Assembly: GCA_039819785.1 (NCBI GenBank)
Contig: JBCBRH010000050.1
Span: forward strand, 1-19,299
DNA: 19,299 bases
Reading direction: 5' to 3'
Source: JBCBRD01 sp039819785
GTDB taxonomy: Bacteria > Pseudomonadota > Alphaproteobacteria > Rhizobiales > Hyphomicrobiaceae
Shown: positions 1 to 6,908 of the stretch, piece after piece
Layout: each line of letters opens with the position of its first letter
Numbering within the stretch: position 1 is the stretch's first letter
Position numbers and translations under genes: made by a program
The notes under the pieces: model-generated
What the model saw: the letters and a program-made list of their open reading frames with translations, nothing else
What the model was told of the DNA's origin: nothing
Databases searched by the model: none

Positions 1-62
1 TCTTGATTTGGAGCATGTTCCGGGCGAAAAACCGCGTACACTTTGTCCTGAACATGCTCTAG
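1..62. repeat. Dispersed palindromic intergenic repeat, copy 1
   Basis: The outer arms GAGCATGTTC (11-20) and GAACATGCTC (50-59) form a perfect 10-bp inverted repeat around a core containing AAAACCGCGTACACTTT. A diverged copy in the same orientation lies at 3899-3959. The two share the flank TCTTGATTTGGAGCAT and the end CTAG. Similar GAGCATG...CATGCTC palindromes with a GGAAAA/TTTTCC inner pair are common between genes in rhizobia-like alphaproteobacteria, probably as non-autonomous repeats folding in RNA or DNA. This copy lies downstream of the groEL terminator and is the better preserved of the two. Confidence 0.8.
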
Positions 63-121
63 GCGAGGTCATTCAATGGAAGGCTCGTCTCAAGGCGTCA
101 CTTTTTTGATAGTGGCAAATG

Positions 122-150
122 AAAAAGGGCGCTGCGGTTGCAGCGCCCTT
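122..150 (-). terminator. Rho-independent terminator of groES-groEL
   Basis: GGGCGCTGC (127-135) and GCAGCGCCC (140-148) form a perfect 9-bp stem around a GGTT loop, extended to 11 bp by AA/TT. On the minus strand the stem is followed by five T residues (complement of 122-126). It lies about 40 bases past the groEL stop, where the transcript of the operon would end. Confidence 0.92.
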
Positions 151-192
151 CGTTCGTTCGGGTTTGAATGGGATAGGCGGTAAGGACGAGCC

Positions 193-1848
193 TTACATCA
201 TGCCGCCCATGCCACCCATTCCGCCCATGCCACCCATGTCCGGCATTCCGCCAGCGGCGGCGCCATCTTTCTTTGGCGCATCGGCAACTGCTGCTTCAGT
301 TGTGATCATGAGACCTGCAATCGAAGCTGCGTCCTGGAGTGCGGTGCGGACGACTTTGGCTGGGTCGATGATGCCCTTATCGATCATGTCGCCATACTCG
401 TCGTTCTGGGCGTCGTAACCGAATGCGGCACCGCGTGTTTCCAGCACTTTGCCGACCACGATCGAACCTTCGACACCGGCGTTATCCGCGATTTGGCGGA
501 TTGGTGCCTGCAGTGCCTTACGAACGATCTGGATGCCGGCTTCCTGGTCGTCGTTGGAACCTTCGACATCAATCATGGCAGAGGCTTTGAGAAGCATGAC
601 GCCGCCACCTGGAACCACGCCTTCTTCAACGGCTGCGCGCGTTGCGTTCAGAGCATCGTCGACACGGTCTTTGCGCTCTTTCACTTCCATCTCGGTTGCG
701 CCACCGACACGGATTACGGCAACACCGCCAGCCAGTTTTGCGAGACGCTCCTGCAGTTTCTCGCGATCATAGTCAGATGATGTTTCTTCAATCTGGGCTT
801 TGATCTGTGAGACGCGGGCTTCGATGTCCTTACGTGAACCCGAACCATCAACGATGGTCGTGTCGTCTTTCGTGATGGACACGCGCTTGGCGCGGCCAAG
901 CATTTCGATCGTCACGTTTTCCAGCTTGATGCCGAGGTCTTCGGAGATCGTCTGACCGTTGGTCAATGTCGCGATGTCTTCGAGCATGGCTTTACGGCGA
1001 TCACCGAAGCCTGGTGCCTTGACGGCTGCGACCTTCAGGCCACCGCGCAGTTTGTTGACGACGAGGGTCGCAAGCGCTTCGCCTTCGATGTCTTCTGCGA
1101 TGATGAGAAGAGGTTTGCCGGTCTGGACGACAGCTTCGAGAACAGGAAGCAGCGGCTGAAGGCCGGTCAACTTCTTCTCGTGGATGAGGATGTAGGGGTC
1201 CTCGAGTTCTGTCAGCATCTTGTCGGCGTTTGTGATGAAGTATGGTGAGAGGTAGCCACGGTCGAACTGCATACCCTCAACGACGTCGAGTTCTGTTTCC
1301 AGCGACTTGGCTTCTTCAACCGTGATGACGCCTTCGTTGCCAACTTTCTGCATCGCTTCGGCGATCATGTTGCCGATTTCGGATTCGCCGTTTGCAGAGA
1401 TCGTTCCGACCTGAGCGATTTCGCTCGAATCTTTGACCTTCTTGGCTTTCTTCAGGATGTTTTCGACGACCTGGATGACGGCTTTGTCGATGCCGCGCTT
1501 GAGGTCCATCGGGTTCATGCCGGCGGCAACCGACTTGAGGCCTTCACGAACGATGGCCTGAGCCAAAACCGTTGCAGTCGTGGTGCCGTCACCTGCGACG
1601 TCGTTGGTCTTGGAGGCAACTTCGCGCACCATCTGTGCGCCCATGTTCTCGAACTTATCTTCCAGTTCGATTTCCTTGGCGACAGTCACACCGTCTTTCG
1701 TTGTGCGCGGTGCACCAAACGATTTTTCGATGACAACGTTACGGCCTTTGGGGCCAAGCGTGACCTTGACGGCATTCGCAAGGGTGTCCACACCGCGCAG
1801 CATGCGCTCGCGGGCGTCGGCTGAAAAGCGGACGTCTTTAGCACTCAT
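193..1848 (-). CDS. groEL: Chaperonin GroEL (60 kDa, Cpn60)
   Basis: This 551-residue protein is a full-length group I chaperonin, a cytosolic ATP-driven 14-mer that folds proteins inside a cavity capped by GroES. Visible signatures are LGPKGRNV (31-38), the ATP-binding GDGTTT (86-91) with Asp87 at the catalytic position known from E. coli, and the C-terminal GGM repeat tail ending GGMGGMM. The N-terminus, with DARERMLRGVDTLANAVKVT, is of alphaproteobacterial type. GGAG lies about eight bases upstream of the chosen ATG. It follows groES with a 66-base gap, so the two should be co-transcribed from the CIRCE-controlled promoter upstream of groES, and a strong terminator follows. Nothing is missing or truncated. 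Alphaproteobacteria often carry several groEL copies, and this window cannot tell whether this is the only one. Confidence 0.99.
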   Translation of the reverse strand: MSAKDVRFSADARERMLRGVDTLANAVKVTLGPKGRNVVIEKSFGAPRTTKDGVTVAKEIELEDKFENMGAQMVREVASKTNDVAGDGTTTATVLAQAIVREGLKSVAAGMNPMDLKRGIDKAVIQVVENILKKAKKVKDSSEIAQVGTISANGESEIGNMIAEAMQKVGNEGVITVEEAKSLETELDVVEGMQFDRGYLSPYFITNADKMLTELEDPYILIHEKKLTGLQPLLPVLEAVVQTGKPLLIIAEDIEGEALATLVVNKLRGGLKVAAVKAPGFGDRRKAMLEDIATLTNGQTISEDLGIKLENVTIEMLGRAKRVSITKDDTTIVDGSGSRKDIEARVSQIKAQIEETSSDYDREKLQERLAKLAGGVAVIRVGGATEMEVKERKDRVDDALNATRAAVEEGVVPGGGVMLLKASAMIDVEGSNDDQEAGIQIVRKALQAPIRQIADNAGVEGSIVVGKVLETRGAAFGYDAQNDEYGDMIDKGIIDPAKVVRTALQDAASIAGLMITTEAAVADAPKKDGAAAGGMPDMGGMGGMGGMGGMM

Positions 1849-1914
1849 AATGAGCTCCTAGTTGTTGGGGGTTCGGCGAAAGGGAACCACATTGGATTTT
1901 GGCGTCTGGGCGTC

Positions 1915-2226
1915 TCAGGCGGCTTTGGCTTTCTTGCTACCTTCGATCACACCCATGATGTCGGTCTCTTTCATGATCAGCAGGTCTTCCCCGTCGATCT
2001 TGACTTCCGTGCCGGACCATTTGCCGAACAGGATGCGGTCGCCAACGGAGACATCAAGGGGGACCAGTTCGTTGTCGTCACCACGGGCGCCGGGGCCCAC
2101 GGCGATCACTTCACCCTCTTGAGGTTTCTCAGCAGCTGAATCAGGGATGATGATGCCACCGGCTGTTTTGGTTTCGCTGTCGACACGCTTGACGACCACA
2201 CGGTCGTGCAATGGGCGGAATTTCAT
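1915..2226 (-). CDS. groES: Co-chaperonin GroES (10 kDa, Cpn10)
   Basis: This 103-residue protein forms the heptameric lid of the GroEL chamber in the cytosol. The N-terminus MKFRPLHDRVVVKR, the mobile loop around residues 18-35 with TAGGIIIPDSA, and the later FGKWSGTEVKIDGEDLLIM are all diagnostic. It is slightly longer than the usual 95-97 residues because of a lysine/alanine-rich tail (GSKKAKAA). GGAG lies about nine bases before the ATG. It is the first gene of the groES-groEL operon, with CIRCE about 90 bases upstream. Confidence 0.99.
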   Translation of the reverse strand: MKFRPLHDRVVVKRVDSETKTAGGIIIPDSAAEKPQEGEVIAVGPGARGDDNELVPLDVSVGDRILFGKWSGTEVKIDGEDLLIMKETDIMGVIEGSKKAKAA

Positions 2227-2313
2227 GGAATCTCGCTCCGTAGAGTTGAGGCTTGTGAATTGGGAAGGCCGAGCATCTGCCGATGCGATCTCGCTCGGGA
2301 AGCTCAGCCATCG

Positions 2314-2340
2314 TTAGCACTCAGTTTAAGTGAGTGCCAG
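2314..2340 (-). promoter_or_regulatory. CIRCE operator (HrcA binding site) of groES-groEL
   Basis: TTAGCACTC (2314-2322), nine bases, then GAGTGCCAG (2332-2340) match the CIRCE consensus TTAGCACTC-N9-GAGTGCTAA except at two positions near the end of one arm. The correct 9-base spacer and the position between the promoter and groES fit repression by HrcA, released on heat shock. hrcA itself is not in the window. Confidence 0.95.
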
Positions 2341-2352
2341 CGACTGCGGTAT

Positions 2353-2381
2353 GACATATGGGCGGGTGTCCGACATGTCAA
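2353..2381 (-). promoter_or_regulatory. Probable sigma-70 promoter of groES-groEL
   Basis: Read on the minus strand, a perfect -35 box TTGACA (2376-2381) is followed by 17 bases and a weak -10 box TATGTC (2353-2358). Transcription would start close to or inside the CIRCE element, the usual arrangement for HrcA repression. An RpoH-type overlap is possible, but I see no clear RpoH -10. Confidence 0.65.
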
Positions 2382-2681
2382 GGAGTGCTCGACCTTCGTC
2401 GTATTATTTCTGGTCCCGGGCGCGATTTTCAAGGGCGCGGCTTCGCTTTTCTCCAGTACCGGACCTACTTAACCATCAAACGCATTGGTGAGGATTTGCA
2501 CTGCGTTTCGCCAGTGCCTCAATGGAACGGGTTTAGTTGTTCGCATTTTCCGTAGTATTGAAATATGGAAGAATGGGGCCTATGTCAGCCTATCGGCGTT
2601 AGCAACTTCGACGGGATGATCGTCCAGGTCCGCGCAACGCCTGGATGGTCAACGGTGCAAACGACCTTGGGAGATTGATTC
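2382..2681. other. Intergenic region between groES promoter and the ene-reductase gene
   Basis: This is the rest of the divergent gap between groES and the ene-reductase gene. Apart from the ribosome binding site GGGAG (2669-2673) of the downstream gene, I see no convincing promoter hexamer pair, operator or RNA fold. It presumably holds the promoter of the reductase gene, perhaps around the AT-richer stretch near 2545-2570. No ORF in it looks coding. Confidence 0.5.
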
Positions 2682-3767
2682 ATGAGTGACGATATTCTTT
2701 TCACGCCGGGCCACCTCGGCGATCTTTCTTTGCGCAACCGAATTGTCCTGGCCCCTTTGACGCGTTCCCGTGCTGACGCAAATGGCGTCCCGTCAGACTT
2801 GGCGCCTGAGTACTACGCACAGCGCGCTGGCGCGGGTCTCATCATCACCGAGGCAACGCAGATCTCGTTTGAAGGTATGGGCTATCCGCGCACGCCGGGT
2901 GTGCATACGCCTGAACAATTTGCGAGCTGGAAACCGATCATTGAAGCGGTGCATGCAAAGGGCAGCAAAATCGTCGCTCAATTGTGGCATGTCGGGCGGA
3001 TCGCGGCGCACGCAAATCGTGGCGTGAAGGCTGATGTGGTCGCCCCCAGCGATAGCCGTGCGCCTGGCGAGATGTATACGGATGACGAAGGGATGGTGCC
3101 GCATGATCGCCCTCGAGCGCTTGAGACTGATGAGATTGCGCGGATTGCAGCTGAGTATGCTGAAGCCGCTGAAAAGGCGATCGCGGCTGGATTTGACGGT
3201 GTCGAACTCCATTCCGCGAACGGCTATCTGCTGCACCAATTCCTTTCGACAAATGTAAACACCCGGACGGATCGCTATGGCGGGTCAATCGAAAACCGCA
3301 TCCGAATGCCGCTTGAGGTCCTTGATGCGATCCTAGAAAAAGTGCCAGCCCGGAAGGTCGGCATTCGGGTGTCGCCGCGCCATACGTTTAACGGCATCGA
3401 AGAAGCCGACAGTGATCAGCTTTACGCGGCCTATTATGAGGAGCTGAGCAGGCGCGGGTTGGCGTATCTGCATGTGATGCGCGCGTTCACCCATGAGCTG
3501 GACACCGATATTGTTGCGTTTGCCGACCAGCATTATGCCGGTGATATTCTGGTTTGCGGTGAGTACACCAAGGAGGAGGGTGCTGAGGTTCTCAATGCGG
3601 GTCATGCAAAAGCGGTTGCCTATGGCCGGCCGTTTATTGCCAACCCTGATCTGGTGGAGCGTTTCCGCAAGGATGCACCGTTGAATGAGCCTGATTCCGA
3701 TACGTTCTACACGCCGGGGCCGAAGGGCTATATCGACTATCCAACGCTTGAGGAGGTCGGGGCTTAA
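2682..3767 (+). CDS. Old Yellow Enzyme family alkene reductase (NemA-like)
   Basis: This 361-residue protein is an FMN-dependent TIM-barrel ene-reductase that uses NAD(P)H to reduce activated C=C bonds (enones, maleimides) or nitro compounds in the cytosol. Family marks are LAPLTRSRA at 23-31, QLWHVGR at 100-106, and the substrate-anion binding pair His177/Asn180 followed by the proton-donor Tyr182 in HSANGYLLHQF. NTRTDRYGGS and ENR follow, and GRPFIANPDLVERF near the C-terminus lies at the flavin phosphate site. The length is normal and the gene looks intact. GGGAG lies eight bases before the ATG. It stands alone, divergent from groES and convergent with the HlyD gene. The physiological substrate cannot be read from sequence; NemA and XenB-type names are equally possible. 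Confidence 0.95.
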   Translation: MSDDILFTPGHLGDLSLRNRIVLAPLTRSRADANGVPSDLAPEYYAQRAGAGLIITEATQISFEGMGYPRTPGVHTPEQFASWKPIIEAVHAKGSKIVAQLWHVGRIAAHANRGVKADVVAPSDSRAPGEMYTDDEGMVPHDRPRALETDEIARIAAEYAEAAEKAIAAGFDGVELHSANGYLLHQFLSTNVNTRTDRYGGSIENRIRMPLEVLDAILEKVPARKVGIRVSPRHTFNGIEEADSDQLYAAYYEELSRRGLAYLHVMRAFTHELDTDIVAFADQHYAGDILVCGEYTKEEGAEVLNAGHAKAVAYGRPFIANPDLVERFRKDAPLNEPDSDTFYTPGPKGYIDYPTLEEVGA

Positions 3768-3858
3768 GCAAGACCCGACTTCGCGGTCCTCACCGAGGCG
3801 GACTGCTGTTGTGAGTCGTCACCGCTATGCCGCGGAGGCGAACTGATGTCGCTTCACA

Positions 3859-3894
3859 AGAGCCTGCTTTTCGTGGAGTCGCAAAGCAGGCTCT
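3859..3894. terminator. Long hairpin between convergent genes, possible bidirectional terminator
   Basis: AGAGCCTGCTTT (3859-3870) and AAAGCAGGCTCT (3883-3894) form a perfect 12-bp stem with a 12-base loop. It lies between the 3' ends of the ene-reductase and the HlyD-type gene. There is no T run directly after the stem on either strand, so rho-independent termination is not certain. It abuts repeat copy 2 and could belong to a composite repeat. Confidence 0.55.
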
Positions 3895-3898
3895 CAGC

Positions 3899-3959
3899 TC
3901 TTGATTTGGAGCATATTCCGGGCGGAAAACCGCGTACACTTTTCCTGACCATGCCCTAG
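3899..3959. repeat. Dispersed palindromic repeat, copy 2 (decayed arms)
   Basis: This is a 61-base copy of the element at 1-62, in the same orientation. The core (GGGCGGAAAACCGCGTACACTTTTCC) is nearly the same, with one base deleted compared with copy 1. The outer arms have drifted to GAGCATATTC and GACCATGCCC, so the outer stem is weakened. Inner pairs remain: GGAAAA with TTTTCC, and GCGG with CCGC. Its CTAG end supplies the TAG stop codon (minus strand, 3956-3958) of the HlyD-type gene. Confidence 0.8.
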
Positions 3960-5188
3960 TGCCCTGATAGCACCAATTCGATGATCGGCATGCGCAGGGC
4001 CTGCAGCCGCAGCATGACCGCGTGCACGACACTCACGGTATCAACGACGTGCAAGTAGAGCCACGTTCCCAGGCCAATGTCGGGGTCTTGAAGGCGGTCG
4101 TGGTTATTGCTGTAGGCGTTGGCGGCACAGCTGCTGCCGGGCAGGACGCCGTCGAGGCCGCCTTCATACATCGGCTCCAGAAAGACTGTAATCGTGCCTG
4201 GTTTCCTCATCTGCTGCAGGTCGACCAAACGATCGGTCGTGCGGAACTGACCGGCTGCGATGTAGTCTTGGACGCGCGTGACCACCATTGGAATGATCAC
4301 CCACGGCCGTGAGATGCACGTGGCCTCAGCGGTCATCCCAACCTTCAGTACCTGACCTTCAATCTGATTGAAGCCTGCGACGAGGGCACCGCGCCCTGCC
4401 TCCTTTGGGATCAGGACGCCGGCTGGACGCATGAATGGGTTCACGTAGTCACCCGTGCGCAAAGCAAATTGTTCGACGCGGCCATCGACTCCTGCGCGCA
4501 CGACCATTTTGTCAAGTTCAACCTGAGACTGTTGGAGGGCGGCCTCGGCGCTGGCTTTCTGAGCCGGAAGAAGGTCAGACACGCGTGTCTGCGCTAGCTG
4601 TCTTGCAGCCTGTGCCGCTTTCAATGCGCCTTCAGCGCTGTCGACCGCTTTTTGTAGACGCTCAATTTCACGTTCGGCGACGATGCCGGCATTTCTTGCG
4701 TTGAGTTGTTGTTTGGTTTGCAATTCGTCTTGGGCATTTTCCAGAGCCCCTCGGAATTGCTGTACTTGACCATCGGCTGCGGCGATCTCCGATTGTCCCA
4801 TCGCCAGTCCTGCCTCAACTTCAGCGATCTGGCGTTCGGCTAACTCGAGGGTAGCTTTCTGTTTGGCGTTGTCGAGTTCGAAAATCGGCTGATCTTTTTT
4901 TACGTCACCGCCGACACCGAGATGGATTTTGGAAACTCGGCCGCTCGTCTCGGGAACGATTGGAATGGTTCGAAATACCGCTGTGACATTGGTGGTGGCC
5001 GGATGATTGTAAAAGACGACCGCGATCAGACTGATCGTCAGCATGAGGCACCCGACGATCCCGTAGCGCAGTTCGTACCAAACCGTGAATAGGTTGATCT
5101 CGCTTCCCAGTCTTTTACCCTGGCGATACCGCCGATAAAGGTAGTCAGGCAGAACCGTAAAAAGCGAGCACAGCAGGACCTCAAGCAT
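3956..5188 (-). CDS. HlyD family secretion/efflux adaptor (membrane fusion protein)
   Basis: This 410-residue protein is an inner-membrane-anchored periplasmic adaptor of the HlyD/EmrA type. It has a hydrophobic N-terminal segment, a clear transmembrane helix at about 43-60, and a first half-lipoyl strand set at 79-106 (PETSGRVSKIHLGVGGDV). A long alpha-helical hairpin rich in Ala, Gln and Glu spans about 110-228, the second lipoyl half is at 229-260 (VRAGVDGRVEQFALRTGDYV), and a beta-barrel domain follows. Its start overlaps the 3' end of the small membrane protein gene upstream by eight bases, so the two are translationally coupled. The pair recalls E. coli YiaV-YiaW: an adaptor plus a small membrane protein, with no transporter or outer-membrane channel nearby. 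Substrate is unknown. The stop codon lies in a dispersed repeat, so the last residues may derive from repeat-linked change. Confidence 0.92.
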   Translation of the reverse strand: MLEVLLCSLFTVLPDYLYRRYRQGKRLGSEINLFTVWYELRYGIVGCLMLTISLIAVVFYNHPATTNVTAVFRTIPIVPETSGRVSKIHLGVGGDVKKDQPIFELDNAKQKATLELAERQIAEVEAGLAMGQSEIAAADGQVQQFRGALENAQDELQTKQQLNARNAGIVAEREIERLQKAVDSAEGALKAAQAARQLAQTRVSDLLPAQKASAEAALQQSQVELDKMVVRAGVDGRVEQFALRTGDYVNPFMRPAGVLIPKEAGRGALVAGFNQIEGQVLKVGMTAEATCISRPWVIIPMVVTRVQDYIAAGQFRTTDRLVDLQQMRKPGTITVFLEPMYEGGLDGVLPGSSCAANAYSNNHDRLQDPDIGLGTWLYLHVVDTVSVVHAVMLRLQALRMPIIELVLSGH

Positions 5189-5633
5189 CGTTTGTGTCTC
5201 CCGAAATCCCAGATTTTTCTGTTGATGGTGCAGAGGGCGACTGTTTCGGCTGGCCTACTGATGCGGGTTCTGGAGACTTCAAGTCCGTGGCTGCAATCTG
5301 GTCAAGTGAACCGGCGATGCTTTTCAATGGGGTTTGAAAGTCTGGAATGGAAAAGTCCGGGATCTTGACGAAAGCCAGCAAGAGCGCTGCGACCCAGAAC
5401 GCGTGGATGTGCGTAAACAGGGCGAGAAGGCACAAGACGGCTACGAAATCATATTGCCATTTATTGTGAACCATGCGTTCGGGCAGCGAATGCAGCCATA
5501 AAAAGAAAACACCGATCGCCAAAACGGCAACCACGAGCAAGATTCCCGATAGGACAAGGAGCGTGTCGGTCTGGCCGGGCGCTGTGATAAAGGCCGGTAG
5601 ATGATGCTCGGCTGCGGGATGTATACGGTCCAT
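5181..5633 (-). CDS. Small inner-membrane protein, partner of HlyD-type adaptor
   Basis: This protein is 150 residues from the preferred start. Translation could also begin 18 codons upstream at 5687. I choose 5633 because GGAGA lies eight bases before it, whereas the upstream ATG has no Shine-Dalgarno sequence; the resulting start MDRIHPAAEHHLP also resembles what I recall of homologues. A hydrophobic helix lies at about 24-46, then a polar link LPERMVHNKW, and a second hydrophobic stretch at about 62-90 (ALFTHIHAFWVAALLL). The tail is low-complexity, rich in Ser, Pro and Lys. It sits directly upstream of, and overlaps, the HlyD-type gene, as do DUF3302/YiaW-like proteins in other proteobacteria. 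That family link is from context and general pattern, not a diagnostic motif. Function is unknown. Confidence 0.8.
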   Translation of the reverse strand: MDRIHPAAEHHLPAFITAPGQTDTLLVLSGILLVVAVLAIGVFFLWLHSLPERMVHNKWQYDFVAVLCLLALFTHIHAFWVAALLLAFVKIPDFSIPDFQTPLKSIAGSLDQIAATDLKSPEPASVGQPKQSPSAPSTEKSGISGDTNDA

Positions 5634-5931
5634 GAAGTGTTTCTCCGCAGGGTTTTCGGGATACAGGGCGGCCACCGGATTGAGCATGACAGAGTTTGGT
5701 TAGTCTGCGGTTTATTTCACATCATTATTTTTTTAGAATTGCGATCAATTCATATCGACGGGGCGTTTTTGATTCGGCCAGTATGGGCCACCGTAACAGT
5801 TGATTCAGGCTGAGAGCTTTTTGCCCCTTTTCCTGTGCTGCTTCTTTGGTCGCCTTCGTCGTTTTGTTTACGCCAGCTTAGGCGCAGTTGCCTATCATTT
5901 CGAATGGTTAGCGTAGCACGGGGGAAATTGC
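5634..5931. other. Divergent intergenic region, AT-rich
   Basis: This region separates the minus-strand HlyD operon from the plus-strand PH-domain gene and should carry both promoters. It includes an AT-rich tract with a run of T around 5728-5735, and TATCAT (5893-5898), a good -10 candidate for the plus-strand gene but without a well-spaced -35. No ORF or strong hairpin is convincing here. If translation of the small membrane protein starts at 5687, the first part is coding. Confidence 0.45.
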
Positions 5932-6513
5932 ATGGCCAAGTTTAGTGATACCTCTTTGCAGCAGTACCTGGACAGTGGAGAACATGTGCTTTGGAATGGG
6001 CGTCCTCGACAGGGCTTTGCTTTCCAGAGGCTTGACTTGTTGTTGATTCCATTTTCCCTCCTTTGGTCTGGCTTTATGTTCTTTGGGGCATATAGCTTTC
6101 TCATGTCCGTAGTGGCGGACGATTTTCCATATGCGCCTAGTTTGTTTGATTTGGTGTGGATTTTATTTTCGGCCATTGGGATTTATTTGGTTGTTGGCCG
6201 TTTTCTCTTTGATCGATACTATCGATCTGGATTACTCTACGCGATCACTGACCAACGCGTTCTTATCCGGGGAAAGACCCCCTGGAAAAGTATGACGTCT
6301 TACGACTTGAGTACTCTCAGTGGTCTTAAACTCGTCGAGCATTCGAATGGCCGGGGGACGATCCAGATCGACCAATCTTCGCGATCGGGTTTTGGGTCGG
6401 GCAATGGGCTTGAAGTCTGGCATCCCTGTTTTGGTCGGTCAGGGCAGCTGTGGCAGGTCGAACAGCCCAGAGAAGTTATGCGAATCCTGCGTGAAAGTGT
6501 GAAGCTGGCTTAG
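5932..6513 (+). CDS. Bacterial PH-domain membrane protein
   Basis: This 193-residue protein starts with a short cytosolic stretch containing GEHVLWNGRPRQGF, a motif common just before the first helix of bacterial PH-like (YdbS/YdbT-type) membrane proteins. Two hydrophobic segments follow at about 33-60 and 70-93. A soluble domain then begins with YAITDQRVLIRG (103-114), which matches the first strands of bPH domains. GGGGGA lies just before the ATG. It is a single gene between two operons; the hairpin CGATCC-N6-GGATCG just after it has no T run. The biological role of such proteins is generally unknown. Base composition looks more AT-rich than its neighbours. Confidence 0.8.
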   Translation: MAKFSDTSLQQYLDSGEHVLWNGRPRQGFAFQRLDLLLIPFSLLWSGFMFFGAYSFLMSVVADDFPYAPSLFDLVWILFSAIGIYLVVGRFLFDRYYRSGLLYAITDQRVLIRGKTPWKSMTSYDLSTLSGLKLVEHSNGRGTIQIDQSSRSGFGSGNGLEVWHPCFGRSGQLWQVEQPREVMRILRESVKLA

Positions 6514-6520
6514 CTGCTTT

Positions 6521-6538
6521 CGATCCAGAGAGGGATCG
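6521..6538 (+). terminator. Weak hairpin downstream of the PH-domain gene
   Basis: CGATCC (6521-6526) and GGATCG (6533-6538) form a 6-bp stem with a 6-base loop eight bases after the stop codon. No T run follows, so it may be a transcript-stabilising hairpin or a weak terminator. Confidence 0.35.
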
Positions 6539-6841
6539 CCCGCTCCAATCGTTGTTTGCACTTCCATTTTAACCTGGTCTGACGACCAGTGTCTTGTCGC
6601 ACCAAGCCGGACGAGCGACGCGACATCCCGCTGTCTGGGACGGTCTCATCCCGGTGTTGAGTAGGAGCGTTCCTGTTTGGTACTTTGGAGCGATATCCAA
6701 GGCGGAGGGCGCCTATCGGAATTGCACCGAAAACAAAGCCGCAATCCGTGTCTTTCAAGCATGTTGCGATTTGGCCGTTCTCACCAACAGACTAAGAACC
6801 CACCGCGCCTTTTGTCGATGTTGACGGAGGGGTCGGCGCGC
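6539..6841. other. Intergenic stretch upstream of the serC leader
   Basis: Open frames here (for example 6594-6824) have no ribosome binding site and no recognisable protein, so I treat the stretch as non-coding. It should hold the serC-serA promoter. One candidate is TTGACG (6821-6826), 17 bases, then GTATCC (6844-6849), which has a good -35 and a poor -10. I see no other structure worth naming. Confidence 0.4.
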
Positions 6842-6908
6842 ACGTATCCACCCAGGTGGGACACCGGCCCCCAACGGTCGGCTTTCTATCTGGAAGGATA
6901 GCCACATC
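6842..6908 (+). ncRNA. Candidate serC leader RNA (cis-regulatory)
   Basis: Three short hairpins stand in series directly before serC. They are CCAC/GTGG (6848-6851 with 6856-6859), ACCG/CGGT (6863-6866 with 6875-6878) and CTATC/GATAG (6886-6890 with 6897-6901). The loop and 3' arm of the last hold the Shine-Dalgarno sequence GGAAGGA (6892-6898). The known serC leader motif of alphaproteobacteria lies before serC-serA operons, and its final stem covers the serC ribosome binding site, as here. The match is by position and layout; I could not test the covariance model. The 5' boundary is approximate. It would control translation of serC, perhaps in response to an unidentified signal. Confidence 0.6.

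Noticed and set aside
119..418. Plus-strand frame opposite the end of groEL, rich in Pro and Met
   Set aside because: It is the complement of the GGM tail of groEL and of the groEL terminator. It has no ribosome binding site and no independent support.
6594..6824. Plus-strand frame between the PH-domain gene and serC
   Set aside because: It has no Shine-Dalgarno sequence, irregular composition and several stacked alternative frames, with no family likeness. The stretch fits better as serC upstream region.
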